Positions 8,326 to 17,178 of a stretch of DNA of 64,000 bases are shown here, piece by piece. The notes beneath the pieces were generated by a model. It was given only the letters and a program-made list of their open reading frames with translations. It made no database searches and had not been told where the DNA came from. The stretch comes from Spirosoma fluviale. Lineage in GTDB: Bacteria; Bacteroidota; Bacteroidia; Cytophagales; Spirosomataceae. The translations under genes and the position numbers were made by a program. The stretch is taken from assembly GCF_900230225.1 (NCBI RefSeq), contig NZ_OCNH01000006.1:186001-250000 (forward strand). Direction: 5' to 3'. Within the stretch, counting starts at the first letter, position 1, and each line of letters opens with the position of its first letter.

Positions 8326-9996
8326 CTAGCCCATTTCAATGGCACTCCAGGCGGTCTTTTTGTAATGCTGAAGCAAGAGAAAGAAAATACCCATCGAGAG
8401 CGGGGTGGCTACCCAGACGCCGTAGGGTATAAACGTCAGACCGTAATGCGAAAAGCCGATAACTGCCAGAATAAGGCTGGTCAACAAGCCACGAGCGGTG
8501 TTGTTCTGCTTGAGGGCATCGGGAGCTACTGAAAATGGCATGTACCGGGTCGAAAGAAGGGCTGAGCTAATGAGCATGACCAGCGAATTACTAAAGGCCA
8601 GCAGCACGTCGCTGATTTTGTCGAGACCGTAGCGGTACAGAATATAACTCGCCAGAATGACGTAAAAGGGCAGCAGCAATTTAAGGATAAGGGCTTTTAA
8701 TGCCCCGACGAGTACATCGCCTGGTGCCTGAATAGGGGCGCTGCCGTATATCCAGGACGCTTTGTAATTATCGGAAATGCCCAGCTGATATTGCGCCACC
8801 ATAACGTACAGCCCGGCAAAATACAGCGCGAATAAATAAAAGAAACCGCTAGAGCCCAGACTTCCCCCCTGAAAAGACATAGCCACCACATAAGCCAGCC
8901 CGAACCCCAGCTGTGGATACGTTTTGAGTTTAAACTTGCGATCGCGTCCGGTCACGCGCCACGTGAACGCAAAGGCTGCCCGCTCCAGTGGTTCCGTAGT
9001 TACCCAAGTCGACAGTTGCTCCAGCCAGCTTGCCTGGCCCGACTGTGGCTGTTGAGCGGAAGAGGTGGTCGCTTCGGGTCGGCTTTCGGAGTCGATACCG
9101 CTTAGCTTTTGGGTGAAATCGGTGGTCAGGAACCGGTTCATGAACCACAGGCCTGCAACTGGCATCAGCAAGGCCAGGATGGCAAAAACAAGGTGGTGTA
9201 CATCCAGAACGGGCTTAATGAACAGATCGACGGTAGCCGCCATCCACATCGGCGGAATCAGGTAATGCCACCACTGGTGGTCGATGATTCGCGAAATGGA
9301 GCCCTGCGAGCTGATCAGGCGGGGGAGGAGCTGGTAGCCGCCGTAAAAAAGCACAGCCATTAAAATCTGAAAATAGTTGATGACTTCGCGCAGCTTCTCT
9401 TCATTGATAAAGCGCATCAATACCAGATAAAAGAGATTGGTCAAAAAGACCATCAGCACCGCCGATAGTAAGCTAAGCGCCAAAAACATCAGCCCCGCCA
9501 GCGGCCCAAATCGATACCCGACAATCAGGATACCACCAACCGACAGCGATAGGGCAATCCCAAACAAATAACTGGTAATGTGTACCACGCGGGCCAGCCA
9601 GAGTGTGCGGTTACCCACGGGGCGGGGGAGAATGATCTGGTTATCGGATGAGTCCAGGATGACCGATGAGAAATCGGAGATGAGTGTCATGGCGCACAGG
9701 GCCATGATATACGAAAACTGAAGAGTAAGCGGCAGGAATAGACTCTTCTGCGGAGGAATAGCCAGCATCCCCAGACTGATTACGCCACCAACAATGGTAT
9801 AAATAAGCAGGATGCGCATAAAACTATTATTGTTCTCCGCCGACGGTTTACCGTAGCGACCCAGGCTCACAATGTTCCGGCGGTTGTCCATCATCAGTTT
9901 CACCTGGACGATAGCCCGCAGTTGGCCATAATCGGCACCCAGCGCCCGAAACAACGGTTGGATTCGGTCGAGAAGCCAAAGAATAAGTGTCGTCAT
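8326..9996 (-). CDS. ABC-2-type exporter permease
   Basis: A 556-aa polytopic inner-membrane protein with roughly a dozen hydrophobic segments, forming the membrane part of an ABC exporter. The N-terminus (MTTLILWLLDRIQPLFRALG) is followed by a cytoplasmic RAIVQVKLMMDNRR segment before the first clear helix near residue 60. A polar loop around 285-320, rich in Ser, Gln and Ala, may separate two bundles of helices. The ATPase gene lies 25 bp upstream in the same operon, which gives the function. Substrate unknown. The stop codon at 8326 lies in a region that also contains a short spurious frame. Confidence 0.8.
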   Translation of the reverse strand: MTTLILWLLDRIQPLFRALGADYGQLRAIVQVKLMMDNRRNIVSLGRYGKPSAENNNSFMRILLIYTIVGGVISLGMLAIPPQKSLFLPLTLQFSYIMALCAMTLISDFSSVILDSSDNQIILPRPVGNRTLWLARVVHITSYLFGIALSLSVGGILIVGYRFGPLAGLMFLALSLLSAVLMVFLTNLFYLVLMRFINEEKLREVINYFQILMAVLFYGGYQLLPRLISSQGSISRIIDHQWWHYLIPPMWMAATVDLFIKPVLDVHHLVFAILALLMPVAGLWFMNRFLTTDFTQKLSGIDSESRPEATTSSAQQPQSGQASWLEQLSTWVTTEPLERAAFAFTWRVTGRDRKFKLKTYPQLGFGLAYVVAMSFQGGSLGSSGFFYLFALYFAGLYVMVAQYQLGISDNYKASWIYGSAPIQAPGDVLVGALKALILKLLLPFYVILASYILYRYGLDKISDVLLAFSNSLVMLISSALLSTRYMPFSVAPDALKQNNTARGLLTSLILAVIGFSHYGLTFIPYGVWVATPLSMGIFFLLLQHYKKTAWSAIEMG

Positions 9997-10021
9997 AAAG
10001 TTGTCTCGCCGACGGGGCTGA

Positions 10022-10792
10022 CTAGTTGTTGAGCGTGTGAATAAACTCTTCGGCTACACCCGTTTGTCCATCGCTGCCGGTGAGTTGGGCAAACAGTTGT
10101 TCGAGGGATTCCGGGCGCTGGTGCTGTAACTCGGCAAAGGTGCCGTCGGCAACGATTTGCCCCTGGTTGATGATAATAATTCGGTCAGAAATCTTTTCCA
10201 CTACCTCCATGATGTGCGAGCTGTAGAAGATGGTTTTGCCGCTGCCCGCCAGTTGCCGGATAATTTCCTTAACCAGTACGACAGCGTTGGCATCCAGACC
10301 CGATAGGGGTTCGTCCAGAAAAATAACGTCGGGGTTATGCAGCAGCCCCGAAATGAGCAGCACTTTCTGCCGCATCCCTTTGGAGAAGGTTGTCATCCGG
10401 GCATTGGCGTAGTCGTTGAGCTGAAACAGCCGCAGTAAGTCAAGTGCTTTGCGGTCGATGTGCGTCGGATCTAATTCATACAACTGCCCAATGAACTGCA
10501 AGTATTCCATGGGCGTGAGGGTATCGTAGAGGGCTGCGTTTTCGGGAACGTAGCCAATCCGGCGTTTAATATCCAGGGATTGCGTTTTTACATCCATGCC
10601 CAGAACCCTTGCCTCACCGTCAAAATCGGGCAGCATGCCGATCAGGATTTTGATGGTTGTCGATTTGCCCGCGCCGTTGGGGCCAATGTAGCCCACAATC
10701 TGACCGGGCGAAACGCTCAGGTCGATACCTTTCAGAACGAGGGTCGCCCCGTATGATTTATGGATATTCTGAAGTTGAATAACGGGTGTCAT
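10022..10792 (-). CDS. ABC transporter ATP-binding protein (exporter type)
   Basis: Cytoplasmic ATPase that drives the exporter permease encoded 25 bp downstream. Walker A is G-P-N-G-A-G-K-S-T near residues 38-46; Walker B is V-I-F-L-D-E-P near 155-161, followed by LSGLDANAV; the switch histidine is in YSSHIMEVVEKI. The signature is FSKGMRQK rather than LSGGQ, as is usual for the ABC-2/CcmA-like exporter group. At 256 aa it is a single NBD without extra domains. The ATG at 10792 begins MTPVIQLQNIHKSYG, so the start is secure. Confidence 0.9.
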   Translation of the reverse strand: MTPVIQLQNIHKSYGATLVLKGIDLSVSPGQIVGYIGPNGAGKSTTIKILIGMLPDFDGEARVLGMDVKTQSLDIKRRIGYVPENAALYDTLTPMEYLQFIGQLYELDPTHIDRKALDLLRLFQLNDYANARMTTFSKGMRQKVLLISGLLHNPDVIFLDEPLSGLDANAVVLVKEIIRQLAGSGKTIFYSSHIMEVVEKISDRIIIINQGQIVADGTFAELQHQRPESLEQLFAQLTGSDGQTGVAEEFIHTLNN

Positions 10793-10880
10793 TAGAAACG
10801 TGCGTTAATGAAAGCTCAAACAGTCTGGGACCGGCCGTCCGGCTGCCTGTTTAGGACTTTACCAACGTCAATCTACGCAA

Positions 10881-10915
10881 AAAGTCCCGATCAGCAGCAA
10901 GCCGAACGGGACTTT
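10881..10915 (-). terminator. Intrinsic terminator after asd
   Basis: Arms AAAGTCCCG (10881-10889) and CGGGACTTT (10907-10915) form a GC-containing hairpin. Read on the minus strand it is followed by a run of T, just behind the asd stop codon at 10939. This is a good Rho-independent terminator. Confidence 0.75.
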
Positions 10916-10938
10916 AGGTAAATAGTCAGGAAGAATGG

Positions 10939-11952
10939 TTACGCAGCAACTTCGTCGCTTTCAACCAGATTATGCTTCATTAAATATTCGGCGATCTGAA
11001 CGGCGTTGGTAGCGGCTCCCTTGCGGAGGTTATCGGCCACAATCCACATGTTCAGCGTTTTAGGCTGGCTCTCGTCGCGACGGATACGGCCAACAAAAAC
11101 TTCGTCTTTTCCGTGAGCCGTCAGCGGCATTGGGTAAATTTTATTGGCTGGATCATCCTGTACGATAACGCCTTCGGCATTGGTCAGTAACTCGACGACT
11201 TCGCTCAGTTCAAATTCATTTTCAAACTCAACGTTCACTGCTTCCGAGTGACCGCCGATGGTTGGAATCCGAACGGTAGTAGCGGTCACCTGAATCGAAT
11301 CGTCGCCCATGATTTTCTTCGTCTCGTTCACCATCTTCATCTCTTCTTTGGTGTAGCCATTATCGAGGAAGACGTCGATGTGGGGCAGTACGTTCAGGTC
11401 GATGGGGTGCGGGTATACTTTCGCAACGCCTTCCTGTCCGGTTCGTTCGGCAAAAAGCTGATCGACGGCGGCTTTACCCGTTCCTGTTACCGACTGGTAG
11501 GTCGATACGACGACGCGTTTGATCTTGTACCGGTCGTGCAGGGGCTTCAACGCCACCACCATCTGAATGGTCGAGCAGTTTGGATTCGCGATGATCTTGT
11601 CTTCGGGTGTCAGCGTAACGGCGTTTATTTCCGGAACGACCAGTTTTTTGGTCGGGTCCATGCGCCAGGCCGACGAGTTGTCGACAACGGTAATGCCCGC
11701 TTCGGCAAATTTTGGTGCCAGCGCAAGCGATGTACCGCCACCGGCCGAGAAAATTGCAATGGCTGGTTTGGCCGCAATCGCATCTTCAAAGCTTACAACC
11801 GTGTACTGTTTACCCTTAAACTCGACCTGTTTACCAACCGACCGCTCGGAAGCGACAGGTATGAGTTCTGACACGGGGAAGTTGCGTTCTGCGAGCACCT
11901 TCAGGATTTCGCTACCGACCAAGCCAGTAGCCCCAACGACTGCGATTTTCAT
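10939..11952 (-). CDS. asd: Aspartate-semialdehyde dehydrogenase
   Basis: Catalyses the NADPH-dependent reduction of beta-aspartyl phosphate to aspartate semialdehyde, the branch point to lysine/diaminopimelate, threonine and methionine. The N-terminal cofactor site is VVGATGLVGSEIL; the nucleophilic cysteine is in NPNCSTIQMV near residue 130, and the dimer/substrate region contains RIPTIGGHSEAVNVEF. I chose the ATG at 11952, which begins MKIAVVGATG, over the upstream frame start at 12051, whose extra 33 residues look like leader sequence. 337 aa is typical. A matching -7 box lies about 120 bp upstream and a clear terminator follows, so it appears to be a single-gene unit. Confidence 0.95.
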   Translation of the reverse strand: MKIAVVGATGLVGSEILKVLAERNFPVSELIPVASERSVGKQVEFKGKQYTVVSFEDAIAAKPAIAIFSAGGGTSLALAPKFAEAGITVVDNSSAWRMDPTKKLVVPEINAVTLTPEDKIIANPNCSTIQMVVALKPLHDRYKIKRVVVSTYQSVTGTGKAAVDQLFAERTGQEGVAKVYPHPIDLNVLPHIDVFLDNGYTKEEMKMVNETKKIMGDDSIQVTATTVRIPTIGGHSEAVNVEFENEFELSEVVELLTNAEGVIVQDDPANKIYPMPLTAHGKDEVFVGRIRRDESQPKTLNMWIVADNLRKGAATNAVQIAEYLMKHNLVESDEVAA

Positions 11953-12073
11953 TTTGTGTGATGCGGAGGTCCGGGGTTGCCCGTGTGGGCCTGTGCCGGT
12001 AGAATCCGCTGTTAATTGGTTAATAAAATGGGGTATGTTGGCAATAACCAACCCCTATAGGTTAATTGGACTG

Positions 12074-12081
12074 CAAAAATA
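12074..12081 (-). promoter_or_regulatory. Putative -7 box for asd
   Basis: Minus strand reads TATTTTTG, an exact match to the Bacteroidota -7 consensus TAnnTTTG. No matching -33 box is seen. It would give asd a leader of about 115 nt, containing the imperfectly repeated sequence CCAATTAAC. Confidence 0.35.
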
Positions 12082-12122
12082 GGGTAAAACTTTGACGGTC
12101 AGGAATTATATTCTAAAAAAAA

Positions 12123-12806
12123 TCAGAACCGCCCCACCAGACCAACGCCCGAATTAGACAGCGACGAGTAAGGTGTTACCCGCCAGGAGATGCCCTGCTG
12201 TTTGAGAGCCCGGTTGTAATACTGAACCGACCGGCGAAGATGCGGCCCCGGCATGTTTAACCCCCAGCCAATACCAGCCAGAATAGCACCACCTAGCATA
12301 AAGACACTACCCTTGGCATACATATTTTGTCGATGCGTATCGGTTACGGTTTGGTAGGTAACTGCCTGTCCACCATATACAGTACCGCCCGACCCACCAC
12401 AAACATAGCCGGTTGGGCAGTAGTAAGGTTGCTGCATAGTAAACTTGCCATCACTTCCCGGCCCGTTCGACCCCATGATGACCGCGCCAATAATTGCCCA
12501 GGTGACACCACCCGCAATTAACCAGCCACCTGTATGTCGGCTTCTGATATAGCGGTTGAATTCGTAAATGGCATCGCGGTCGCCAGACGCCAGTATGTAT
12601 TGCCCCAGGTCTTTGGCATGACGAACGTCGAGACCATCGTACATATACTGGGTTTTTACCTGCTGTCCATAACGTCCATTGTAGGAGGGGACTAAGTCAC
12701 TTTCAATGGGTTTCAGGTTCTGAGATGAAACTGGCGGAGGGAGCCTGTCTTGTTGAGCCCATGTAGAAAGAGGGCAGAATAGGAGTAAAAGGAGTAGCGT
12801 TTTCAT
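12123..12806 (-). CDS. Exported membrane-associated protein, unknown function
   Basis: A 227-aa protein that I do not recognise. The ATG at 12806 starts a clean signal peptide (MKTLLLLLLFCPLSTWAQQ); the longer frame to 12854 adds 16 implausible residues. After a polar region there is one hydrophobic segment near 110-130 (WLIAGGVTWAIIGAVIMG) and a second near 185-203 (MLGGAILAGIGWGLNMPG), with a short tyrosine- and glycine-rich stretch between them (YYCPTGYVCGGSGGTVYGG). The C-terminus ends in SGVGLVGRF. The pattern resembles Bacteroidota envelope proteins with two helices. It precedes no obvious partner; 5-FCL lies 82 bp upstream in the same direction. Confidence 0.6.
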   Translation of the reverse strand: MKTLLLLLLFCPLSTWAQQDRLPPPVSSQNLKPIESDLVPSYNGRYGQQVKTQYMYDGLDVRHAKDLGQYILASGDRDAIYEFNRYIRSRHTGGWLIAGGVTWAIIGAVIMGSNGPGSDGKFTMQQPYYCPTGYVCGGSGGTVYGGQAVTYQTVTDTHRQNMYAKGSVFMLGGAILAGIGWGLNMPGPHLRRSVQYYNRALKQQGISWRVTPYSSLSNSGVGLVGRF

Positions 12807-12887
12807 AGCCGTTATTTCTTTTAAGAAAGATAAAAAGAAACAACGGTTCATCATGTTAGGAAATAAATAAACCTTTATTAAATAGTC

Positions 12888-13481
12888 TTAATCAAAGCTG
12901 TGAAGATAATCGGGCGTAATGCAAACGTCCAACTTAATATCTGTTGGTTCAATATCAGTGATTTCATGAACTGCCTCGAATAACGACAATCCTACTTTAA
13001 GGCAATCTGGACGGCAACCTGCCAGAAACCGGTCGTAATAGCCACCGCCGTACCCAACGCGATTCCCTTGTTTATCGAAGGCCAATAAAGGCACAAGTAC
13101 GATGCTAATCTGATTCAGTTCTGTTTCGTATCGGCTTCCGATGGCGGGTTCGGGGATACCCAAGCGGTTAGTAACCAGCGGTGTGCCGGGGAAAATGGTG
13201 TAATTCAGCAACTGGTGAGTATATTCATCCGTAACGGGAACGCTGATGTGTATATGGCCAAACGATTGCCAAATGGGCTCAATGATGGCCCAGGTGTTTA
13301 CTTCATTATGCCGTTTAATTGGCAAAAATGTGTGGATTATTGTAGGCACATCGGCAAGGTCATTCTCTTCCAGATAGGTGAAAAAACGAGCGGCAATGAG
13401 TTCACTGCGGTAGGCTACCTCATCGGCCGTCAAGGCTTTCCGTTTGGCAAGGAACTCCCTGCGCAACTCCGCTTTTGTCAT
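12888..13481 (-). CDS. 5-formyltetrahydrofolate cyclo-ligase
   Basis: Cytoplasmic enzyme converting 5-formyl-THF plus ATP to 5,10-methenyl-THF, salvaging an inhibitory folate form. The N-terminus MTKAELRREFLAKRKAL is characteristic, and the nucleotide/folate loop GYGGGYYDRFL lies near residues 143-153, preceded by VLVPLLAFDKQGNRV. At 197 aa it is full length. It is transcribed in the same direction as bshC, 52 bp downstream of it, so the two may share a transcript. Confidence 0.92.
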   Translation of the reverse strand: MTKAELRREFLAKRKALTADEVAYRSELIAARFFTYLEENDLADVPTIIHTFLPIKRHNEVNTWAIIEPIWQSFGHIHISVPVTDEYTHQLLNYTIFPGTPLVTNRLGIPEPAIGSRYETELNQISIVLVPLLAFDKQGNRVGYGGGYYDRFLAGCRPDCLKVGLSLFEAVHEITDIEPTDIKLDVCITPDYLHSFD

Positions 13482-13533
13482 GTGGCTATTCGACCTGATG
13501 GATACGTTCGATGAGTAATGACAGCCAGTCGTA

Positions 13534-15081
13534 TTACTGAAGACAAAGTTGCATACGGTAGTCGAACGGGTCGAAGGCGTCCAGCATTTTTGATAGAAAC
13601 TGGCGGTCGTTGAGGTGGAAGGTCAGAAAGTTTTCGTTGCGCTCCTGTAAGCTCCCGTTCGGGAAAAGTTCGTTTTTGACGGTCAGCAGATGCCGGATAC
13701 CTACTTCCTGATTCCGTTCTTCGGCACGTCGCATTTTCTTTTCCAATCGGGCAACGGCATCGGCAAAGCGCTTCGTTTCGGCCAGAACGGCCCGTTCCAG
13801 CGTTGGGTCGACCATCTGCGCCTTGTGCAAAATGGCGTCCAGCGCTTTATTGACGGTCTTGTTTTCGTTATCGAACTTAAGCGTGTGGCGGGTATGGTTG
13901 TCGACAAACTCCCGTTTGAGCGTAAGTGTGTCCTGGAAAAGCTGCTCAGGTGTAAGACCCAGTTTGGCAACGCGTTTGGCACTTACGGAAGGTATGTACA
14001 TCGCGAAGTTACGGGGCATCAGTATCGGAAAGGGTGTTTGATAGTGCTCAAAGACGCTTTTCAACTGTAGCCAGTACGGTACTTCCGAAGGTCCGCCGAT
14101 ATACGCCAGATTCGGTAAAATAGTCTCCTGGTACAAGGGTCGCAGCACGACATTCGGGCTGAACTTTTCCGGGTGTTCGTCCAGGAGGGTTAAAATTTCG
14201 CTTTCCAAAAAGGTCTGCTTCGTGTGCAACACCTGATACGTTCCATCCTCTTTGCGTTCAATGCGTTCGCGAAGCTGATCATCGAGGTAGAACAGATTGA
14301 TGTCGCGGGGGGCGATCACGGTCTTGTAACCCAGTGCTTCCAGTTCCGCCGTGCGCTTGCTCACCAGTTCACCCGACTGCTGGTTGATCAGTTCGTCGCG
14401 CATGACGGGGGCGAAAACGCGTTTCAAAGCCGCATCATCGGCATCCAGACAAACTAATCCTTCGGCACCGAACAGTTCGTTGATGTAATAGCGGGTGGCA
14501 TCGGCCAGGGTGTCGTGTTTCAGGTAGGCGTCTTCAAACAAAGCGAGTTTCTCCGGAATCTGCGTAAAGAGGGTTTTTAACTCCTTTGGACTCATCCGGC
14601 CCACCGCACCCCGTTGCTCCGTTTCCCAGACGTACGGCTTGCCCATCAACGAAAAATGGTTGATTTCGGCGAAGTCATGGTCTTCGGTAGCCATCCAGTA
14701 GACTGGCACGAAGTTGTAAGCGGGGTACGTTTCTTTGAGCTTACGCGCCAGCTTGATCGTAGTGATCAGCTTATAGATGATGTAAAGCGGCCCGGTAAAT
14801 ATATTGAGCTGGTGCCCCGTAGTTACCGTAAACGTATTGGCCTGAAGGAGTGTCGAAAAATCAGGTTTTACGGCTATATGCTGGTACTGCCGTTCCAGCG
14901 CATCGACCAAAACCCGCCGGTTGGCCTCATCAAACGTCTTGTCGTTAATCTGACCCTCAAAGGCGGCCACATCGGGGAAACGACCGTAAAAGGGTTTTAA
15001 ACTGTCTTTATTGGTAATGTAATCAAGGAATAAGGAGGAAAACTGGCCGGTTGAGGCCAGTGGCAGGTACTGACAGTCCAT
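13534..15081 (-). CDS. bshC: Bacillithiol biosynthesis cysteine-adding enzyme BshC
   Basis: Adds cysteine to glucosaminyl-malate in the last step of bacillithiol synthesis, giving the main low-molecular-weight thiol of many Firmicutes and Bacteroidota. Family segments include FTVTTGHQLNIFTGPLYIIYKL (near 84-105), YWMATEDHDFAEINHF (near 126-141) and a long coiled-coil-like C-terminal region (about 405-460) before FLSKMLDAFDPFDYRMQLCLQ. 515 aa is the usual length. No other bsh gene lies nearby, which is normal. It sits behind rimO, separated by a 41-bp perfect inverted repeat and a weak terminator. Confidence 0.95.
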   Translation of the reverse strand: MDCQYLPLASTGQFSSLFLDYITNKDSLKPFYGRFPDVAAFEGQINDKTFDEANRRVLVDALERQYQHIAVKPDFSTLLQANTFTVTTGHQLNIFTGPLYIIYKLITTIKLARKLKETYPAYNFVPVYWMATEDHDFAEINHFSLMGKPYVWETEQRGAVGRMSPKELKTLFTQIPEKLALFEDAYLKHDTLADATRYYINELFGAEGLVCLDADDAALKRVFAPVMRDELINQQSGELVSKRTAELEALGYKTVIAPRDINLFYLDDQLRERIERKEDGTYQVLHTKQTFLESEILTLLDEHPEKFSPNVVLRPLYQETILPNLAYIGGPSEVPYWLQLKSVFEHYQTPFPILMPRNFAMYIPSVSAKRVAKLGLTPEQLFQDTLTLKREFVDNHTRHTLKFDNENKTVNKALDAILHKAQMVDPTLERAVLAETKRFADAVARLEKKMRRAEERNQEVGIRHLLTVKNELFPNGSLQERNENFLTFHLNDRQFLSKMLDAFDPFDYRMQLCLQ

Positions 15082-15120
15082 GCGGAGGGCGGGGGTTGCG
15101 GTTACCGGGTTTTAACAACG

Positions 15121-15162
15121 AAAAATCCGGCAAGGTTCGATGGAGGTTCGCCGGATGTTTTT
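15121..15162 (-). terminator. Possible terminator between rimO and bshC
   Basis: TCCGGC (15126-15131) and GCCGGA (15150-15155) form a hairpin; on the minus strand the downstream side carries TTTTT. It would end rimO transcription just before bshC. The short stem and large loop make it moderate only. Confidence 0.5.
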
Positions 15163-15173
15163 AAGCTATAAGG

Positions 15174-15276
15174 ATTTTAACCGCAAAGGCGCAAAGGGTA
15201 GGCGCAAAGATCGCTAAGTATATAATACGTGTATTGCGATCTTTGCGCCTACCCTTTGCGCCTTTGCGGTTAAAAT
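15174..15276. repeat. Perfect 41-bp inverted repeat (GCAAAG element)
   Basis: Arms 15174-15214 and 15236-15276 are exact reverse complements over 41 bp, with a 21-nt AT-rich loop. Each arm holds three GCAAAG-type units (GCAAAGGC, GCAAAGGG, GCAAAGATC). It fills the gap between the rimO stop codon and the bshC leader. There is no T-run beside the stem. Confidence 0.95.
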
Positions 15277-15291
15277 TTATTTGGAAAAGTA

Positions 15292-16605
15292 CTAAGCACC
15301 AACAACTTCGCCATACAAATCAAACTCTTCGGCCCGGTCGATGCGCACATTGGCGAAGTCGCCCAGCCGAACGTATTGAGCTGCCGAAACAAGCACTTCA
15401 TTATCCACTTCGGGTGAGTCGGCTTCGGTGCGGCCGATGAAATAACCGCCTTCTTTCCGGTCGAACAGCACTTTGTAGGTTTTACCAACTTTCTGCTGGT
15501 TCAACTCCTGCGAAATGCCCTGTTGTACATCCATCAGTTCATCGGCGCGTTCCTGCTTGATGTCGGCCGGAATATCGTCGGGCATGCTAAAGGAGTGCGT
15601 ATCGTCCTCGTGCGAATAGGTAAAGACCCCCAACCGATCGAAGCGCATGCGCTCCACGAAGTCGTAAGTTTCCTGGAACATAGCTTCCGTTTCGCCGGGG
15701 TGGCCGACGATCAGGGTGGTGCGGAGGGTGATGTCCGGCACTTTCTCCCGGATGGTTTCGATCAGACTTTCAGTTTTTTCCCGCGTAATACCCCGGCGCA
15801 TGAGTTTCAGCAACTCGGTGGAGCCGGTTTGCAGGGGCATGTCGAGGTAATTGCAAACGTTGGGGCGGTTGCGCATCACGTCCAGTATATCCATTGGGAA
15901 ACCCGACGGGTAAGCGTACTGCAACCGAATCCAGTCGATGCCTTCTACGTCGGCCAGTTGGTCGATGAGGTCGGCGAGGTTGCGCTTTTTGTACAGGTCG
16001 AGTCCGTAATAGGTCAGGTCCTGCGCAATCAGAATCAGCTCTTTGGTGCCGCGCCGGGCCAGCGATCGGGCTTCGGTCAGTAACTCGTCGATGGGGCGCG
16101 ATACGTGACCACCCCGCATCAGCGGAATTGCGCAGAACGAGCAGGGACGGTCGCAGCCTTCGGCGATTTTAAGGTAAGCGTAGTGAGCCGGGGTTGTGAG
16201 CAGACGCTCGCCAACGAGTTCGTGCTTGTAGTCGGCACGAAGCGTTTTCAGCATCCGGGGCAGTTCATTGGTGCCAAACCAGGCATCGACGGTCGGCATT
16301 TCTATTTCAAGTTCGTCTTTGTAGCGGTGCGAAAGGCAGCCCGTTACGTAGACCTTATCCACAATACCGGCTTCTTTGGCGTCGACATAGCGCAGAATGG
16401 TATTGATGGATTCTTCTTTGGCGTTATCGATGAAGCCGCACGTATTGATCACAACGATGTTGGCATCGTCTTTCTTCGATTCGTGCGTCACGTTCATGCC
16501 ATTGCCCTTGAGTTGCGTAAACAGCACCTCAGAGTCCACCAGGTTCTTCGAGCAACCGAGCGTGACAATATTAATTTTATTGGTACGTATTCCTTTGGTT
16601 TTCAT
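15292..16605 (-). CDS. rimO: Ribosomal protein S12 methylthiotransferase RimO
   Basis: Radical-SAM enzyme that methylthiolates the conserved aspartate of ribosomal protein S12. The N-terminal UPF0004 domain supplies three cluster cysteines (TLGCSKN, NTCGFI and VTGCLSHRY); the radical SAM motif is C-D-R-P-C-S-F-C near 150-157, followed by PLMRGGHVSR. The C-terminal TRAM domain covers roughly 370-435. At 437 aa it is complete. S12-type rather than tRNA-type (MiaB) identity follows from LGCSKNLVDSE and the MRGGHVSR segment. It lies downstream of the ftsY region in the same orientation, an order common in Bacteroidota. Confidence 0.95.
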   Translation of the reverse strand: MKTKGIRTNKINIVTLGCSKNLVDSEVLFTQLKGNGMNVTHESKKDDANIVVINTCGFIDNAKEESINTILRYVDAKEAGIVDKVYVTGCLSHRYKDELEIEMPTVDAWFGTNELPRMLKTLRADYKHELVGERLLTTPAHYAYLKIAEGCDRPCSFCAIPLMRGGHVSRPIDELLTEARSLARRGTKELILIAQDLTYYGLDLYKKRNLADLIDQLADVEGIDWIRLQYAYPSGFPMDILDVMRNRPNVCNYLDMPLQTGSTELLKLMRRGITREKTESLIETIREKVPDITLRTTLIVGHPGETEAMFQETYDFVERMRFDRLGVFTYSHEDDTHSFSMPDDIPADIKQERADELMDVQQGISQELNQQKVGKTYKVLFDRKEGGYFIGRTEADSPEVDNEVLVSAAQYVRLGDFANVRIDRAEEFDLYGEVVGA

Positions 16606-16608
16606 TTA

Positions 16609-16657
16609 GTAGCGCAGGTAGAAACCCGCTTTTTATTCAGCACGGGCTCCCGCCCGC
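16609..16657. repeat. Imperfect inverted repeat upstream of rimO
   Basis: GTAGCGCAGGTAGAAACCCG near 16609-16628 pairs with the reverse complement of the GC-rich segment around 16634-16656. The mismatches between the arms are nearly all transitions, so an RNA hairpin could form through G-U pairs. The element occupies almost the whole 57-bp gap between rimO and the preceding gene. Confidence 0.6.
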
Positions 16658-16662
16658 GTTAC

Positions 16663-17178
16663 TCAAAATACGGCCTGATGGGTGATATCCACCGTTACCG
16701 AAACCGATTTATTCTTTTGTACCCTGACCGGGAAGATATTATTCTGACTGTCGGACAGATTGGCATAAAGCCCCTTCGGCTCCCGAACCATAACGGTGTA
16801 CTGACCCACCGGCAGGCTCACGCAAAATTTGCCATCTTTTCCCGAGGTAACGGTTTTGACCGGTTTAGCATTCCCCACCGAATTGATGAATCCATTTTCC
16901 CCGGCTTCCACTTGGCTCATATTCAATAGCGGAAAAACCAGCACGTCGCGCACAACCGGCGACCCATCCGGGTTTTGCCGGGGGGAGTCGGGGCTGGGCA
17001 TGTAATTACCACGCTTTTCGCGAACGACACCGCAAATTCCCTGCTTTGTTACGGCTTTAACGGCTTTCTGGCGGGGGGCTTTTTGGGCTGAGACGGTAAG
17101 TGCGTAACACAACGTCAACAGACTAAAAACAACCCATATGAATGGTAGGTCAGCAAACCATGAAGGTTGGTTTTTCAT
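16663..17178 (-). CDS. Exported carboxypeptidase-regulatory-like domain protein
   Basis: A 171-aa exported protein with one beta-sandwich of the CarboxypepD_reg/transthyretin-like type. A signal sequence spans about residues 10-31, ending before QKAPRQ. The domain runs from GICGVVREKRGN (about 48) to the C-terminus and has the usual features: TVTSGKDGKFCVSLPVGQYTV and VTVDITHQAVF. Such domains occur in cell-surface proteins and give no function alone. The start codon overlaps the antitoxin stop by 4 nt (ATGA), so translation is coupled with the toxin-antitoxin genes, an odd partnership. Confidence 0.65.
   Translation of the reverse strand: MKNQPSWFADLPFIWVVFSLLTLCYALTVSAQKAPRQKAVKAVTKQGICGVVREKRGNYMPSPDSPRQNPDGSPVVRDVLVFPLLNMSQVEAGENGFINSVGNAKPVKTVTSGKDGKFCVSLPVGQYTVMVREPKGLYANLSDSQNNIFPVRVQKNKSVSVTVDITHQAVF

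Noticed and set aside
8154..8345. 63-aa minus-strand frame overlapping the end of the ABC permease
   Set aside because: It overlaps the permease stop region and looks random; more likely non-coding.
11248..11871. 207-aa open frame opposite asd
   Set aside because: asd is unmistakable and fully covers the region.
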